Made by a program: the position numbers and the translations under genes
The notes under the pieces: generated by a model
What the model was told of the DNA's origin: nothing
Seen by the model: only the letters and a program-made list of their open reading frames with translations
The model's database searches: none
Assembly: GCF_032854445.1 (NCBI RefSeq)
Contig: NC_088297.1
Location: 10,626,163-10,690,162 of the forward strand
Reading direction: 5' to 3'
Length of the DNA stretch: 64,000 nt
From: Liolophura sinensis
Taxonomy: Eukaryota > Mollusca > Polyplacophora > Chitonida > Chitonidae
Part shown: positions 1-10,947 of the stretch, one piece after another
Numbering within the stretch: position 1 is the stretch's first letter
Layout: every line of letters begins with the position of its first letter

Positions 1-173
1 ACTATCCACATGAGCGTCATAATACAAGGTCAAAGGTGACCACACAACATGTGGAAATACAATATAGAAATTTCACCCCACAGAAAGTATCCTACAGACT
101 TAGAGATGCAACACATTCCCCTCCTTTCCCTTCCTCTCTCCATGTCACCCTCAGCACTGAAGTATTTGCATAC

Positions 174-288
174 CTGGTCGAGTTCCCGCCATGCTGGGGG
201 AGCCATACAATCCACCTGGCCATTCTGCATAGGTAAAGATTTGGTGCTTTCTGAGCTCTTCATTTCGGTACATGACAACACTGGCTCC
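174..288 (-). CDS. SGPL1: SGPL1 exon (last one inside the window)
   Basis: Acceptor TTGCAG|GGAGCC, donor GACCAG|GTATGC. Encodes [18 protein letters not shown] then [21 protein letters not shown], the conserved W-x-GG-x-Y-x-SP-x-x-AG-x-RPG block. Remaining C-terminal exons must lie left of position 1. Confidence 0.94.
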
Positions 289-3200
289 CTGCAACACAAT
301 GATTTGCTGACTTGAACTGGAAGGCTATCGATTAACATGGCAGCAAGAAACTGGATAGAGCTTGGATAAGGCTATGATAAAATAATACAAGGTCACAGGT
401 CAGCTTCCATGGGCACAACGGTGTCTTTATATCATATCCATCTTGCAAAGTATGGGGTTTCCCCAGTGTGAAACAGCTTGAATCGAATGAATGAATAAAT
501 AAACAAACGAGTTGTAAAAAATACTATCACACCCTTCTCATTTTATAATATTCTAAAATTTGGATCATGGGTCCTTGAGCAATCATTTTATCACAGAGAT
601 CATCAATTTATTTATCTGAATGGTGCTTTACACCGTACTCAAAAATATTTCACTTATACAATGACTATCAGCACTGTGGTGGGTGGAAACCAGGCAGAGC
701 CAGGGGGAAACCAGGTAGAGCCAGGGAGAAACAAGACAGAGGCAGGGGGAAACCAGGCCAAGCCAAGGGAAATCCACAACCAACTGCAAACATGAGCTTG
801 ACTTTAATTCACAAAGATACCATTGGATAGACATAATCAAAATCTTTACTTTGTAATGCTCTAGTGTGAATTTAAAGGGTTACCTTGACAACATATCCGT
901 ATTTGTGAATATCCGCTGATATTGAGGTGACCCCGGGCACACGGAAGTCCCAGTCTGGAACTGAGTAACCTAACTTTTCTACCCTGAAATTCATAGCACA
1001 CAAACTTTAAAGGGGCAAGCAAAAAAAAAAAAAATTCATGTTAATTTACAAGACTGAAAAGAATTTAAAAAGCAAATTAAAATGTTTGGAATGTGGTACA
1101 CATGTAGACGGCTATGATCTATTGCTGTATGCACTTTGTCAAAGTGCGCTTAAGAAAATTGATAAATACCTGTATTTCAAAAAATAAATTCAATAAAACA
1201 TTGCCTGCAGCTAATTTCTGTTCACTGAGGTATGAACGGAAAAAAACCCCAAAACAACAAACACTGAGCAAACTGTAGGAGATTGCTTTGCGGCTCACAC
1301 AAAAGTAAAAGAACAAATTAAAATGTGTGTGACATGGAGTGTGATATGGATGTGCCCCGTGGCTATGAGTTATTGCTACAGGTAATTTGTCTAAGTGATC
1401 AGCCACAAGTAGGCTTAACAATGGAACAAATACATGCATTTCAAATAAATAAATAAATAAGGAAGGAAGGAAAGAAAGAAGAAAGCAAAAAAAGAAACAA
1501 AAGTATAAAGAAATAATATGGCACTGAGCAGAACTGAAGGGTTGACATGCGTACATGCACATCAGCATACACATTGCACCCACGCTGATGAAAAAAACCA
1601 AGTCACAAGATATACTTCTGACCCTGAAGACAATGAAATAGTCTATGATAAATGTTATCATCAACATGAACCTAGTACATTAATGTACACATACTGTACA
1701 CATACAATAATTTTTCCGTCATATGACAGTGAGGAGTCATTAAGTGTTTTTACCAATATTGTTTCTACTTGTGGCAGGGCAAGTGCATGTCGCCAAAGTG
1801 CTGCAGACACTGAAGAAACCAGACATGACACCCCACCCGGTCACATTATGCTGAAACTGGGCCAACCAGCCTTGCTTCCTTGCCCTAATCTCTTAGTGCT
1901 CGGCAACAATGTGTATTTTTGCCATCTTTGATATCATGTCAAATGCAATGTACATACCACGGCAGCATGAATCCCCCAAAACAGGCGTCGATGTGAAGTG
2001 GAAGTCCACGTCTTACAGCCAGCTCTGACACCTTGTCTATAGGATCTACAATGCCGTGACAGAACTGGGGGGCAGATGAGGCCAGCAGAATTGTATTGGG
2101 GGTGATCAGCTGTGGACAGAGGGAGGTGGGCTTAAGTAATGTGACAATACACCCATTACCATACATCTTTTATTTATATATTTGATTATTATATTCAACT
2201 TCAGACTGAAATTTTGCCATACATGTGATCCTGTAACCAAAAAAGTTTTTTGTGATGTTTTTTTTTGATTACAGGAACACATGGCAAAATTTGTTTTTCA
2301 TCACAACGATGTCAAATGATGTCACTTTTCTTTCGTACCCAACATAATGATGGCTGTCATTGTAAAGGTGAAGTATTCTTGAGTACAGCGCCCAACCCCA
2401 ATCAAATAAATTCATGATTTCTGACATTTTTGTGGGACTACACCTTCAGAATGATTTTGGTGGTGATGTTGATCTTGAGTAATAACTTCAAAAAATGACC
2501 TTGAGAACTGACTCAACAAGATGACCCTGTGTATTGACCTCACAAGATGACCTTGTGTATCGACTTCACTATATGTCATCGTGTATTAAATGACTTCACA
2601 AGAGGACCTTGAGAATTGACTTTGCAAGATGATCTTGAGTCTTGATTTCCCAAGATGACCTTGAGAAATGACTTAACAAGATGAACTTGTGTATTGACTT
2701 CACAAGATGACCTTATGTACTGATTTTGCAAGATGACCTTGAATTGGCTTCTTGTGTTGATGTCATTGTTAAATATCCATAACATTACAACAAAGGTGAA
2801 ACAAACTGAAATAATGTAATAATGACAACAATCCTTCACTGACACCTTTAATATCCACTGGAGACTCACCTTTTCCATGGCCTGGACATCCACCCTGAAG
2901 TCTGGTCCCACTGGGGCGTGATAAACCTTCAAGCCAAAGTAATGGGCAGCTTTCTCCATCACGGGGTGAATGGTAATAGGAGCCACCTGGGTGTACACAG
3001 AGTAGTCTTACAGGTGCATGCACATCTACATGTATGTGAAATAAACCACCAACCCTTGGCAAGATACTGATAAACTTCGTAATGTAAAGATGTGCACATC
3101 ATATTAGCAGGGATTAACGCTACACTGCACGAGCTGTCATGCGAGCATCAATCCCAAATCAACAAATTCCCTGCCCAATACCCAGTTAAAGCCCGCACTA

Positions 3201-6200
3201 TGTGTGTCTTAGCAATCGGAATGCAAGCATCTCTACATGCTCTACCCGATGGCCCGCTCCGTCCTACAATGTAGAGTTACTCCATGTTGGAATTCTCAAA
3301 TCATAGACACACTATATTCGGATTTTATTAATACAAGAGAAAAAAAGTCTAGCTATTTTCTAGTCAAATCAATAGACTACAGTCCTTAGTTTCATACACC
3401 AATCATGTGAAAAACCTTTAGGAGACGATCGACTTTCAATTTCAATCAAAAAACTGTGTTTTCAATTTCTCACTCACGATATTAGGTTCTTTGATGTGAG
3501 GGAAAAGTTTGCGTGCCCGATCTCTGTAAGTCTTGACAGCCATCAGGACACTTTCTGTCCCACCTGAGGTGAGGAAGCCAGTTGCATTCTCATTACCGTT
3601 CAACATGGCAGCAGCCATGCTCACGACCTCCGTCTCAAAACGCCTACATCAATAAAAATTTCACATGTTATGAACATGACAGGGAAATCTGATTGGGAAA
3701 CCTTTAAACCAAATCCATGTAATATGGCCCTGGAATTTTTGAAACACACCTTATGTGCAAAATGGTATAGCCCAAGGAACCTCGCTCCAGTAGAATACAA
3801 CATGGACACATGGGTCGTACCACTTTCTCCAAAGGGTTGTTGTTGACTGTGGCACTTATCTGAAGGCTTGTAAACGGAATTCCACAATTTATCATATTCA
3901 CAAGGTGATGCCGCATTTTTACCTGTACCAGGCTGCTGCATTATGTACTCACACAAAGCTGCAGACGGATTTATTTGATTGGTGTTTTACGCCGTACTCA
4001 CTTATACTTATATTTCACTTATACAATGGCCACCAGCATTCTGTTGGGAGGAAACCGGGCAGAGCCTTTGAGAAACCTGCAACCATCAGTATCGTTGCTG
4101 GCGAACCATTCCACTTACAGCCGGAGAGGAAGCAAGCATGAGCTGGACTTGAACTCACAACAACCACATTGGTGAGAGGCTCCTGGGTCATTAACTGTAC
4201 TACAGCGCTATCCAACCTGGGCCATGGAGGCCCCAAGCTGCATACGGAGCTGTTTGTTTTATATTTTCAGTGTTAAAGCACTATCTAATGAGATATCTGA
4301 CAATATAATTCCAAAAAGAAAAAAAAAATATAAAAACATTATTTCTGTTAATATGTGCCCAAACTTTGTCTCATTATTTTCCTTACATTTCCTTCTTGTT
4401 TGACACCGTCCCAAGTTTTATGGGTGGATGAAGCCAGCCTGAGAGTGTCTGGCGAAAACCACCAGCCTGTGGCAAGTTACTGACAAACTTTCCCTATGAT
4501 GGAGAGGTTGGGGGACATCTTTACTGCTTTATTGACTGCTTTAAGGGCCCATGAAGAATAAGAGTGTTGAGGTGAATCCACAAATTTCCTGTCAAAGGCT
4601 TGATCTGAACCTGCATCTTGTGAGGCGGCCTCCATGGCTCAGTTGGTTAGCGCGCTAGTGCAGCCTAATGACCCAGGAGTCTCTCACCAGTGCGGTCGCT
4701 GTTAGTTCAAGTCCAGCTCATGATGGCTTCCTCTCCGGCCATAAGTGAGAAGGTCTGTCAGCAACCTGTGGATGGTTGTGGGTTTCCTCGGGGCTCCGCC
4801 TGGTTTCCACCCACCATAATGCTGACCGTCGTCGTATAAGTGAAATATTCTTGAGTACGGCATAAAACACCAATCAAAAAAAAAAAAAAAAACAACTGCA
4901 TCTTGTGAGACCAAGAGAATGACCTGATCACCACCTTTGCTCTGAAGGCAACAAATAAAACACAACTCAAACAACATGTCATCTCAAAAGTGAAACTGAA
5001 ACTCAGACTAACCTGAGGCTTGGATAAATCATGGGGTTGAGGGCATTCTCATGAAGGAAGGCTTGATGAAATAGGCTGACTAAAGCATCATGGTTCTCAG
5101 AATACCCTGCTTTTTCTGAAACAACAGATCAAGTGAGAACAGCCTCTGGTAAAAGTGTACAAGATACCATGATTCTGAAAACATTCCATGGTTACAACCA
5201 GGTGTTCAACATAACCTGTTAATAACATAGGTGTGCTTACAAACAGGTGTACAAGTATATGTATGTGTATATACTGGGCTCTGTATGAACAGCTCCACAT
5301 GTACATATATATGTACAGTAGAATGCCTGGTGTACCACCATGCATGCTTACAACTTTACTAAAAGATGTGAACATGTTTCCGACAGTGTACACTCGGGTG
5401 TCATTGTGTATATATGGATGTGACAATGTTCACATGGCCAATGGGCGTGACAGTATTCAAATGAATGTGACAGTGTACATACAGGGATGACAGTGTACAC
5501 ACGGGTGTGACAGTGTTGATATACATATGGTAATGTACGCATGGGTGTGACAGTGTACATAAAGGTATTGCAGTGCACAAATGGGTGTGACAGCCTACAC
5601 AAGGGTGTGACAGTGTACACATGGGTGTGACAGTGTACACAAGGGTGTGACAGTGTACACAAGGGTGTGACAGTGTACACATGGGTGTGACAGTGTACAC
5701 ACGAGTGTGACAGTGTACAAATAAGTTTGACAGAGTACATATATGCATGGCAGTGCACACAAGGGTGTGACAGTGAACGCAATGGTGTGACAGTGTACAC
5801 ATGAGGGTGACAGTGTACACAAGGGGGAGACAGTGTACATAAAGATATGACGGTGAATTCTGAATATGCATGCAGAGAACCCAGTATCATGGTAATACCC
5901 AAACATCTTAAACACTCTTATCTAAACATCTTAGGTATGACCCGGTTATTAGCCCAACAGAACACAAATCTTCTCCTTGTGAACCCTCTAGATTGCTCAG
6001 CCAACACAGGAAGTCATTTATGATCAAACAGTCTATCCCAAAAATCAGATGTATATGTATACCTCCAAATATTTTAAAACAATCCTTCTGTAGCTGGAAA
6101 TGTTCATCAAACAGCGTGTAAGTGTAGGCAAATATTTTCCCTTCCACATGGTTTGTCTCGGCTGCCTTGAATTTGGCCATGGCTTCACGAAGCTCATCAT

Positions 6201-8823
6201 AAGGAATACCTGTGAATGAGAGTATGTGATAAAGTACAACAGTAATGAGAGTATGCGATATAGTACAATAGTAATGGGAGTATGTGATATAGTACAATAG
6301 TAATGGGAGTATATGATATAGTACAATAGTAATGGGAGTATGTGATATAGTACAATAGTAATGGGAGTATGTGATATAGTACAATAGTAATGGGAGTATG
6401 GGATATAGTACAATAGTAATGGGAGTATGTGATATAGTACAATAGTAATGGGAGTATGTGGTATAGTACAATAGTAATGGGAGTATGTGATATAGTACAA
6501 TAGTAATGGAAGTATGTGATATAGTACAATAGTAATGGGAGTATGGGATATAGTACAATAGTAATGGGAGTATGTGATATAGTACAATAGTAATGGGAGT
6601 ATGTGATATAGTACAATAGTAATGGGAGTATGTGATATAGTACAATAGTAATGGAAGTATGTGATATAGTACAATAGTAATGGGAGTATGGGATATAGTA
6701 CAATAGTAATGGGAGTATGTGATATAGTACAATAGTAATGGGAGTATGTGATATAATACAATGGTAATGAGAGTATGTGATATAGTACAATAGTAATGGG
6801 AGTATATGATATAGTACAACAGTAATGAGAGTATGTGATATGGTACGATAGTAATGGGAGTATATGATATAGTACAATAGTAATGGGAGTATGTGATATA
6901 GTACAATAGTAATGGGAGTATATGATATAGTACAATAGTAATAGGAGTATGGGATATAGTACAATAGTAATGGGAGTATGTGATATAGTACAATAGTAAT
7001 GGGAGTATGTGATATAGTACAATGGTAATGAGAGTATGTGATATAGTACAATAGTAATGGGAGTATGTGATATAGTACAATAGTAATGAGAGTATGTGAT
7101 ATAGTACAATAGTAATGAGAGTATGTGATATAGTACAATAGTAATGAGAGTATGTGATATAGTACAATAGTAATGAGAGTATGTGATATAGTACAATAGT
7201 AATGGGAGTATGTGATATAGTACAACAGTTACAGGTGCTGTGATCATAATGCATATAAATGTATATTTCAACTAGATAGGAGTTCTAAGATCGAACTATT
7301 TTGCCGCTAAAGGTACTGAAAAAAATCATATCCTACTCTATCATGCGACTTGTTTTGAAATTTCAACTTTTGCTGAAATTAATTTACCAATCACTTGTCA
7401 TCACATGGTACAGAAGGGGCTATTAACCTTCAGCAATAAAGAAGTTTCAACTCGAAACTCCCGTATTCAGGCCAAGAATATTTGGGGCCTGAAAAGTTAA
7501 CAAGAATCACAACAACAGGCACTTGCTCCCAAAACAAAATTTACTACTTTTCACATGAGAATATATATTTATTTATTTCATTGGTGTTTTACGCTGTACT
7601 CAAGAACATTTCATTTATATGGTCAGAGGGAATCAGGTTGCTGGTAGACCTTCCCATATACAACTGGGGGAGGAAATCAGCATGAACTGGACTTCAACTC
7701 ACATTGATCACAATGGTGGTAAATTCCTGGATCCATGTGTTGCGCTAGCACACTATAACCACTTGGCCATGATGGCTCCTACTTATGAATAATCCTAAAA
7801 TTAATTTCTTCTTTTGGACAATTTGGAGACACTTTTCTCGCCAGGACACACACGGGTGTGGGTTCAATGACAAGTCTTGAGACAGGAAATTTCTGATCTC
7901 TGGCTTGTTAATGGCAACATTAAGTGGCAGATGATATGTGTGTTTGGCTGTTTTTGCAGACTGAAGTTCATGTATGGGTTATATCTGTACGGGACACATG
8001 CATGGGGAAGTTCGTCACTAGTTTGCCAAATGGTTTACCCTGGGCGCTTCTGTTTCCTCTAGCCATCAGACTGAATGCTATGGCATACATGTAAGTGAAA
8101 AATTCTTGAGTATTGTGTTAAACAGGAATCAAATAAATATATAAATCAATTATTACAGTAAATCTAAAATATAATTTATGTTTGTGTATTTACTGATCTG
8201 ATTGGTGTTTTATGCTGTACTCAAGAATATTTCACTTATACGACGGCAGCCAGCATTATGATGGGAGGAAACCGGGCAAAGCACTGGGGAAACCCACGAC
8301 CATTCATGGTTGCTGACAGGTCATCCCACGTACGGCTGGAGAGGAAGGCAACATGAGCTGCACTTGAACTCACAGTGAACACATTGGTGAGAGGTTCCTG
8401 GGTCATTACGCTGTGCTGGGCTGCTAACGAATTAAAATTTATGGGGTAATGTGTAAATGGTTAATTAACATTCTGTGGTATGGACAAACAACATTTGGTG
8501 GGCCACAGCTATCAATAAACAGAACCCCATGCAAGTTCTCCCCAATTGGGTTTGAATCATGTTCACTTACCTTTTTTGGGTATCACAACACGTGGGGGTC
8601 TCTTGCCACCTTTTGTTGTCTCATCCAGGTTCACCTGCTTGACAAAGTTAGTTACCTCCCCTTTCAGAACTCGGCTGATCAAGCCCTGCATACCTGGCAG
8701 GGACTTAAGACCAAGTAAAAGTATCCTGAAGAATTCCTCTCTGCCCTTGTTCATGTATATGCTGATCAAGACAGCCAGGAATAGGGTAACTATTACATGT
8801 TCCAAAAGAGACAGGCAATCCAT
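174..8823 (-). CDS. SGPL1: Sphingosine-1-phosphate lyase, 5' eight coding exons (gene runs off left edge)
   Basis: PLP-dependent lyase of the endoplasmic reticulum membrane that cleaves sphingosine-1-phosphate to a fatty aldehyde and phosphoethanolamine, the exit step of sphingolipid breakdown. Exons (minus strand order): 8823-8571, 6209-6063, 5115-5013, 3643-3478, 2986-2870, 2109-1958, 983-884, 288-174. All are bounded by AG/GT and join in phase, giving about 384 residues; the 3' end lies outside the window. Visible: one hydrophobic segment at residues ~6-24 (membrane anchor), TSGGTES (~193-199), HIDACFGGF, and [11 protein letters not shown], whose Lys (~340) is the family's Schiff-base lysine. 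ATG at 8823 was chosen because its context (ACCAACATGG) is good. The exon's open frame continues 5 codons upstream to a splice acceptor, so an additional upstream coding exon is possible; animal SGPL1 normally has a longer lumenal N-terminus. Confidence 0.93.
607..826 (-). mobile_element. SINE family A, diverged copy
   Basis: Reverse orientation copy with the conserved 3' domain (GGTGCTTTACACCGTACTC, then ATATTTCACTTATAC). The central part carries an expansion of a GGCAGAGCCAGGGGGAAACC-like unit, repeated about four times with changes. The tRNA-like head is eroded. Confidence 0.75.
884..983 (-). CDS. SGPL1: SGPL1 exon with PLP lysine
   Basis: Acceptor TTTCAG|GGTAGA, donor GTCAAG|GTAACC. Encodes [20 protein letters not shown] then [13 protein letters not shown]; the Lys after His is the PLP Schiff-base lysine (about residue 340 of the window's translation). 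Confidence 0.94.
1440..1495. repeat. AAAT/GGAA/GAAA simple repeat
   Basis: Runs of AAAT, then GGAA and GAAA tetranucleotides inside an SGPL1 intron. The rest of this intron (984-1957) shows no gene, only a diverged dispersed repeat at 1723-1862. Confidence 0.8.
1723..1862 (+). repeat. Dispersed repeat R, copy 1
   Basis: Similar by eye to 9138-9300: both begin near TCATATGACA, share GAGTCATT, GCCAAAGTGCTGC, the following CACTGAA and ACCAGACAT, and end near a CAC-rich stretch. No coding potential recognised; probably an old interspersed element. Confidence 0.5.
1958..2109 (-). CDS. SGPL1: SGPL1 exon (HIDACFGGF)
   Basis: Acceptor CCACAG|CTGATC, donor CCGTG|GTATGT. Encodes [30 protein letters not shown] and [16 protein letters not shown]. 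The Asp in HIDAC is the residue that pairs with the PLP pyridine nitrogen in this fold. Confidence 0.94.
2344..2413 (+). mobile_element. SINE family A, 3' fragment
   Basis: Only the terminal domain remains: GTGAAGTATTCTTGAGTACAG followed by CAATCAAATAAATT. It sits in an SGPL1 intron. Confidence 0.7.
2464..2751. repeat. Minisatellite, 26-bp unit
   Basis: About ten to eleven imperfect copies of a 26-bp unit beginning AAGATGACCTTG, with one copy lengthened to 30 bp. Lies in the SGPL1 intron between 2109 and 2870. Confidence 0.88.
2870..2986 (-). CDS. SGPL1: SGPL1 exon
   Basis: Exactly 39 codons, acceptor CACCCAG|GTGGCT, donor GAAAAG|GTGAGT. Encodes [20 protein letters not shown]... to ...[10 protein letters not shown], the segment with the family's S/T-x-H-x-A/V-x-x-KAA-x-YF pattern. 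Confidence 0.93.
3040..3225 (-). mobile_element. SINE family B, diverged copy
   Basis: Shares CCACCA.CC.TGGCAAG.TACTGA.AAACTT with 4446-4500 and has the family's AATTCCCTG... element towards its right end. Head (tRNA-like) is on the right, so minus orientation. Old and eroded. Confidence 0.45.
3478..3643 (-). CDS. SGPL1: SGPL1 exon (TSGGTES motif)
   Basis: Acceptor GATGTAG|GCG, donor AATATC|GTGAGT. Encodes [16 protein letters not shown], then [23 protein letters not shown]. The SGGTES loop contacts the PLP phosphate in this fold. The exon ends on a codon boundary. Confidence 0.94.
3969..4233 (-). mobile_element. SINE family A with target-site duplication
   Basis: Full-length element, 3' end on the left (TTTATTTGATTGGTG...), tRNA-like head on the right ending GGCCATGGAGGCC. 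Flanked by a 14-bp direct repeat AAGCTGCAGACGGA / AAGCTGCATACGGA (one mismatch). Confidence 0.9.
4400..4624 (-). mobile_element. SINE family B copy
   Basis: Reverse copy with GGGTGGATGAAGCC and ACCACCAGCCTGTGGCAAG near its 3' side. At its right end, read on the minus strand, is a B-box-like GGTTCAGATCAAG. It ends at the target site used by the neighbouring family A element. Confidence 0.6.
4625..4893 (+). mobile_element. SINE family A with target-site duplication
   Basis: Forward copy: tRNA-like head GCGGCCTCCATGGCTCAGTT, B-box-like GTTCAAGTCCAGC, 3' domain ending ACACCAATCAAAAAA. Flanked by CTGCATCTTGTGAG on both sides (14 bp), so it inserted into the end of the older family B copy. Confidence 0.92.
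5013..5115 (-). CDS. SGPL1: SGPL1 exon (start of PLP-fold domain)
   Basis: Acceptor TTTCAG|AAAAAGC, donor CCTCAG|GTTAGT. Encodes [18 protein letters not shown] then [13 protein letters not shown], matching the conserved N-L-H/N-P-x-I-x-P-x-L-R stretch of the family. Confidence 0.9.
5390..5850. repeat. Minisatellite, 20-bp unit
   Basis: Some 20 or more copies of a 20-bp unit GTGACAGTGTACACAAGGGT with substitutions. Lies in the SGPL1 intron 5116-6062. Long minus-strand open frames here are a by-product of the repeat. Confidence 0.92.
6063..6209 (-). CDS. SGPL1: SGPL1 exon (linker before catalytic domain)
   Basis: Acceptor CACAG|GTATTCC, donor TTTGGAG|GTATAC. Encodes [17 protein letters not shown]... 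to ...[10 protein letters not shown]. This corresponds to the helix-rich segment between membrane anchor and PLP domain in the family. Phase 1 in, phase 1 out. Confidence 0.9.
6216..7228. repeat. Minisatellite, 29-bp unit, ~35 copies
   Basis: About 1 kb of a 29-bp unit starting TACAATAGTAATGGGAGTAT. Variation between copies is a few positions (GGG/GAG/GGA, TGTG/TATG/TGGG). It starts only ~7 bp from an SGPL1 exon acceptor. The minus-strand unit has no stop codon in any frame, and 29 is not divisible by 3. Three overlapping open frames of several hundred codons result; these are not genes. Confidence 0.97.
7567..7780 (-). mobile_element. SINE family A, diverged copy
   Basis: Reverse copy: TTTATTTCATTGGTGTTTTA on the left, ACTGGACTTCAACTCACA and GCCATGATGGCTCC on the right. 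Central region shortened. Confidence 0.8.
7835..8147 (+). mobile_element. SINE family B copy
   Basis: Forward copy with GTGGGTTCAATGACAAG (B-box-like), AGGAAATTTCTGATC, TTTGCCAAATGGTTTACCC and TTTCCTCTAGCCATCAGACT. It finishes with the shared 3' end GTGAAAAATTCTTGAGTA and AATCAAATAAATATA. Confidence 0.6.
8186..8418 (-). mobile_element. SINE family A copy
   Basis: Reverse copy with GATTGGTGTTTTATGCTGTAC on the left and TGAACTCACAGTGAAC, then GGTGAGAGGTTCCTGGGTCA on the right. Sits just downstream (gene sense) of the SGPL1 start exon. Confidence 0.88.
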
Positions 8824-8838
8824 GTTGGTAAACTGTTC
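8571..8838 (-). CDS. SGPL1: SGPL1 exon with start codon and membrane anchor
   Basis: Acceptor ACAG|GAACAG at 8839-8840 and donor AAAAAG|GTAAGT at 8570. Encodes the start methionine (8823), the hydrophobic segment [19 protein letters not shown] and a basic stretch ending in IPKK. Ends one base into a Gly codon completed by the next exon. The 15 bases between the acceptor and the ATG are in frame and open. Confidence 0.88.
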
Positions 8839-9137
8839 CTGTAAGTCCCCCTATGATTTAGAAAAACTTGCCCATAAGCCAGTAATCAGGTTATATGTCC
8901 CACTCAGCTGCTCTCTGAAATAACAGCAAAGTACATACAAATCAAATACATCTTCTCACTACAAAAATATGTTAGTTTTATTTTTTGTTCATAAATTTCA
9001 TATTTTTACCTCACTAGCCCATGATAAGTACATGTTTGTACATGTGCCTTGACTGTGTAATCCAAGGGAATCCATGTGTAGTTGATTGTACACAGGTAGG
9101 TATATGTGCTTGAGGTTTTACCTTGTAATTGATAATA

Positions 9138-9300
9138 TATCATTCATATGACAACTAGGAGTCATTTGGTGTGAGGATATACAGTGTATATTCTTAGGGC
9201 TGGGAAAGTAAATGCTGCCAAAGTGCTGCCGCCACTGAAATGAAGAATCATGCCAAAGACACCAGACATCCCACGCAATCACTTTATACAGGCAACAGGA
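9138..9300 (+). repeat. Dispersed repeat R, copy 2
   Basis: Second copy of the element at 1723-1862. Lies in the presumed first intron of SGPL1; the rest of 8839-9874 shows nothing I recognise. Confidence 0.5.
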
Positions 9301-9874
9301 CATTTTTCCTATTTCTTTGCTCTACATCTCAGTGCTGAGCACAAAACGAGGCAGCAACCAGTACCAGTTTTACGGTTTTGGGTATGACCCAACATGAATT
9401 TGATCCCAGGTGTCCCAGAGGCAGACATCACAACCACAAGGCTGGAAAAGCGGTTCCAGGTCGGATTTGGAATGGCCAGAAATGCGCTCTAGACACTGTG
9501 ACATCAGACGGTGTACAATAATGTGAGTTGACAACTGAGTTTTTACAACCCTCAACTGACTGTTACATATGTAATTAGCTCATATGTACACTTCCTTGCC
9601 TGCTCCCAATTCCACAAAGCTGTTTCTGGCTTAAGTCAAAACTTGATATAACCAGGCTTACCAGCAGGGGATTTGAACTAGCGGTCTTTAGTTTCTGAGT
9701 TCGAGCCTTTACCTCTATGGATTAACTTACACATGTTGTGTACAAAGTAGCACTAGTAGGCCTTTTCAATTCACATCGAAATCCTAGCTACTATGCGATC
9801 ATACAGATGACGCAAATTACTGTATACGGTACTTTGTGACATGATGTTGGTGAATCAACAACTGACGTGCTTAC

Positions 9875-10260
9875 CCGACCCCAGTGGAAGTCAAAGAGAC
9901 AAAAACCTTTTTCAGCAGTCCACAAAACTTGCTTTCACAAGTCACAGTCAGTGTGCGCGTGTTTCGATTAGGCTACTGGCGCGATAATATTTACGGACTT
10001 TAACCAGTCGCCAATCTTTTAACCCATTTTCTGACTCTCCTTCCCGCAAGGCCAGATGTTAGATGACCTTTTAATCTAAATATCTCGCGTTCACAATCAG
10101 TAAAACCAAGAATCTGCGGCAAACAAAACTTCTCTGTCGCCCCAACTATGTGACAAACGTCGTCTGCTCAAAAACAAAACCCTGGGAAACGTCTCAGTCA
10201 GGTTATCTCCCTTTGCCGGGTTTCCGCCCATCCAGACTGCACCGACTTTGGATTTAGTCC
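9875..10260 (-). promoter_or_regulatory. Candidate non-coding first exon and promoter region of SGPL1
   Basis: A donor-like GGGTCGG|GTAAGC lies at 9874 on the minus strand. The sequence upstream of it (to ~10260) is richer in CG than its surroundings and shows no useful ATG before the donor. It is placed where a 5' untranslated exon would be expected. Inference only; transcript evidence would decide. Confidence 0.3.
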
Positions 10261-10540
10261 AGTTTGCTCATTTAGCATCTAACGCTTGACTAATAGATTT
10301 TGCTAATATCAACGAAAAGGAGTTTTGCTTGAGGATACCATGTAAGCTACACCACCTATAAAATTTTGTTTAATTTGATTTGAAAGCTGTGCACGTTACA
10401 TGCTTCGTCCGGTGGCTGTACAATTTGTGATCTTTACCAAATTTATTCCATCCTACGAAAGAAGTACATTTTATAGAAAGAAATTCAGAACAAAATATAG
10501 GGCATAATCTGTTGACTAAAAACACGCCAAATAACTGTCG

Positions 10541-10613
10541 GCCGAAATAGCTCAGTTGGGAGAGCGTTAGACTGAAGATCTAAAGGTCCCTGGTTCAATC
10601 CCGGGTTTCGGCA
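10541..10613 (+). tRNA. tRNA-Phe (GAA), solitary copy
   Basis: 73 nt, consensus sequence. Acceptor GCCGAAA/TTTCGGC, D arm GCTC...GAGC, anticodon stem TTAGA/TCTAA with loop CTGAAGA (anticodon GAA), T arm CCTGG/CCGGG, discriminator A. No CCA encoded and no intron. The 3' flank AAAGCCTACTCGGCGGCTGG is the same as in the array 3 kb away, then a T8 run (Pol III terminator). Sits near the presumed SGPL1 promoter. Confidence 0.98.
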
Positions 10614-10947
10614 AAAGCCTACTCGGCGGCTGGCACGACAAGTTTTTTTTATTTTTTTAGCTTTTGTGGACAAGTGCAGTTTATACTGAACGTAAATAAC
10701 GATCGATTGGACCTTTTAAACATGTTTTAAACGACCATATAATTAGCCTAAAAATTTGTCCTCGTTCCCTATTGCACGGTAATCATAATTCTGAGCAATT
10801 TACCCAAGTGAGAAAGATATATATACCAACATCGATGAATATCGGTGTGAAAACATTGCATAGACTACAGCTTGAGCAGTTAAGCTGCAAAGCACCCTCG
10901 GCAGTGATGGTATAGTAATACTATTTAATAGCGCTTCAAAGAATAAC
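10614..10947. other. No gene recognised
   Basis: AT-rich sequence after the solitary tRNA-Phe terminator. Nothing supported apart from AAGAATAAC near its end, which is the target-site duplication of the following SINE. Confidence 0.6.

Noticed and set aside
5348-5902. Minus-strand open frames rich in Cys/His/Thr
   Set aside because: Translation of the 20-bp minisatellite; no domain, intronic position.
6045-7271. Three overlapping minus-strand open frames of 342-448 codons
   Set aside because: They are produced by a stop-free 29-bp minisatellite read in all three frames, with the same low-complexity peptide in each. Only the SGPL1 exon at 6063-6209 is real coding sequence there.
8539-8923. 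Plus-strand open frame opposite the SGPL1 start exon
   Set aside because: The minus strand has the matching splice sites, phase and protein family; the plus frame is its shadow.
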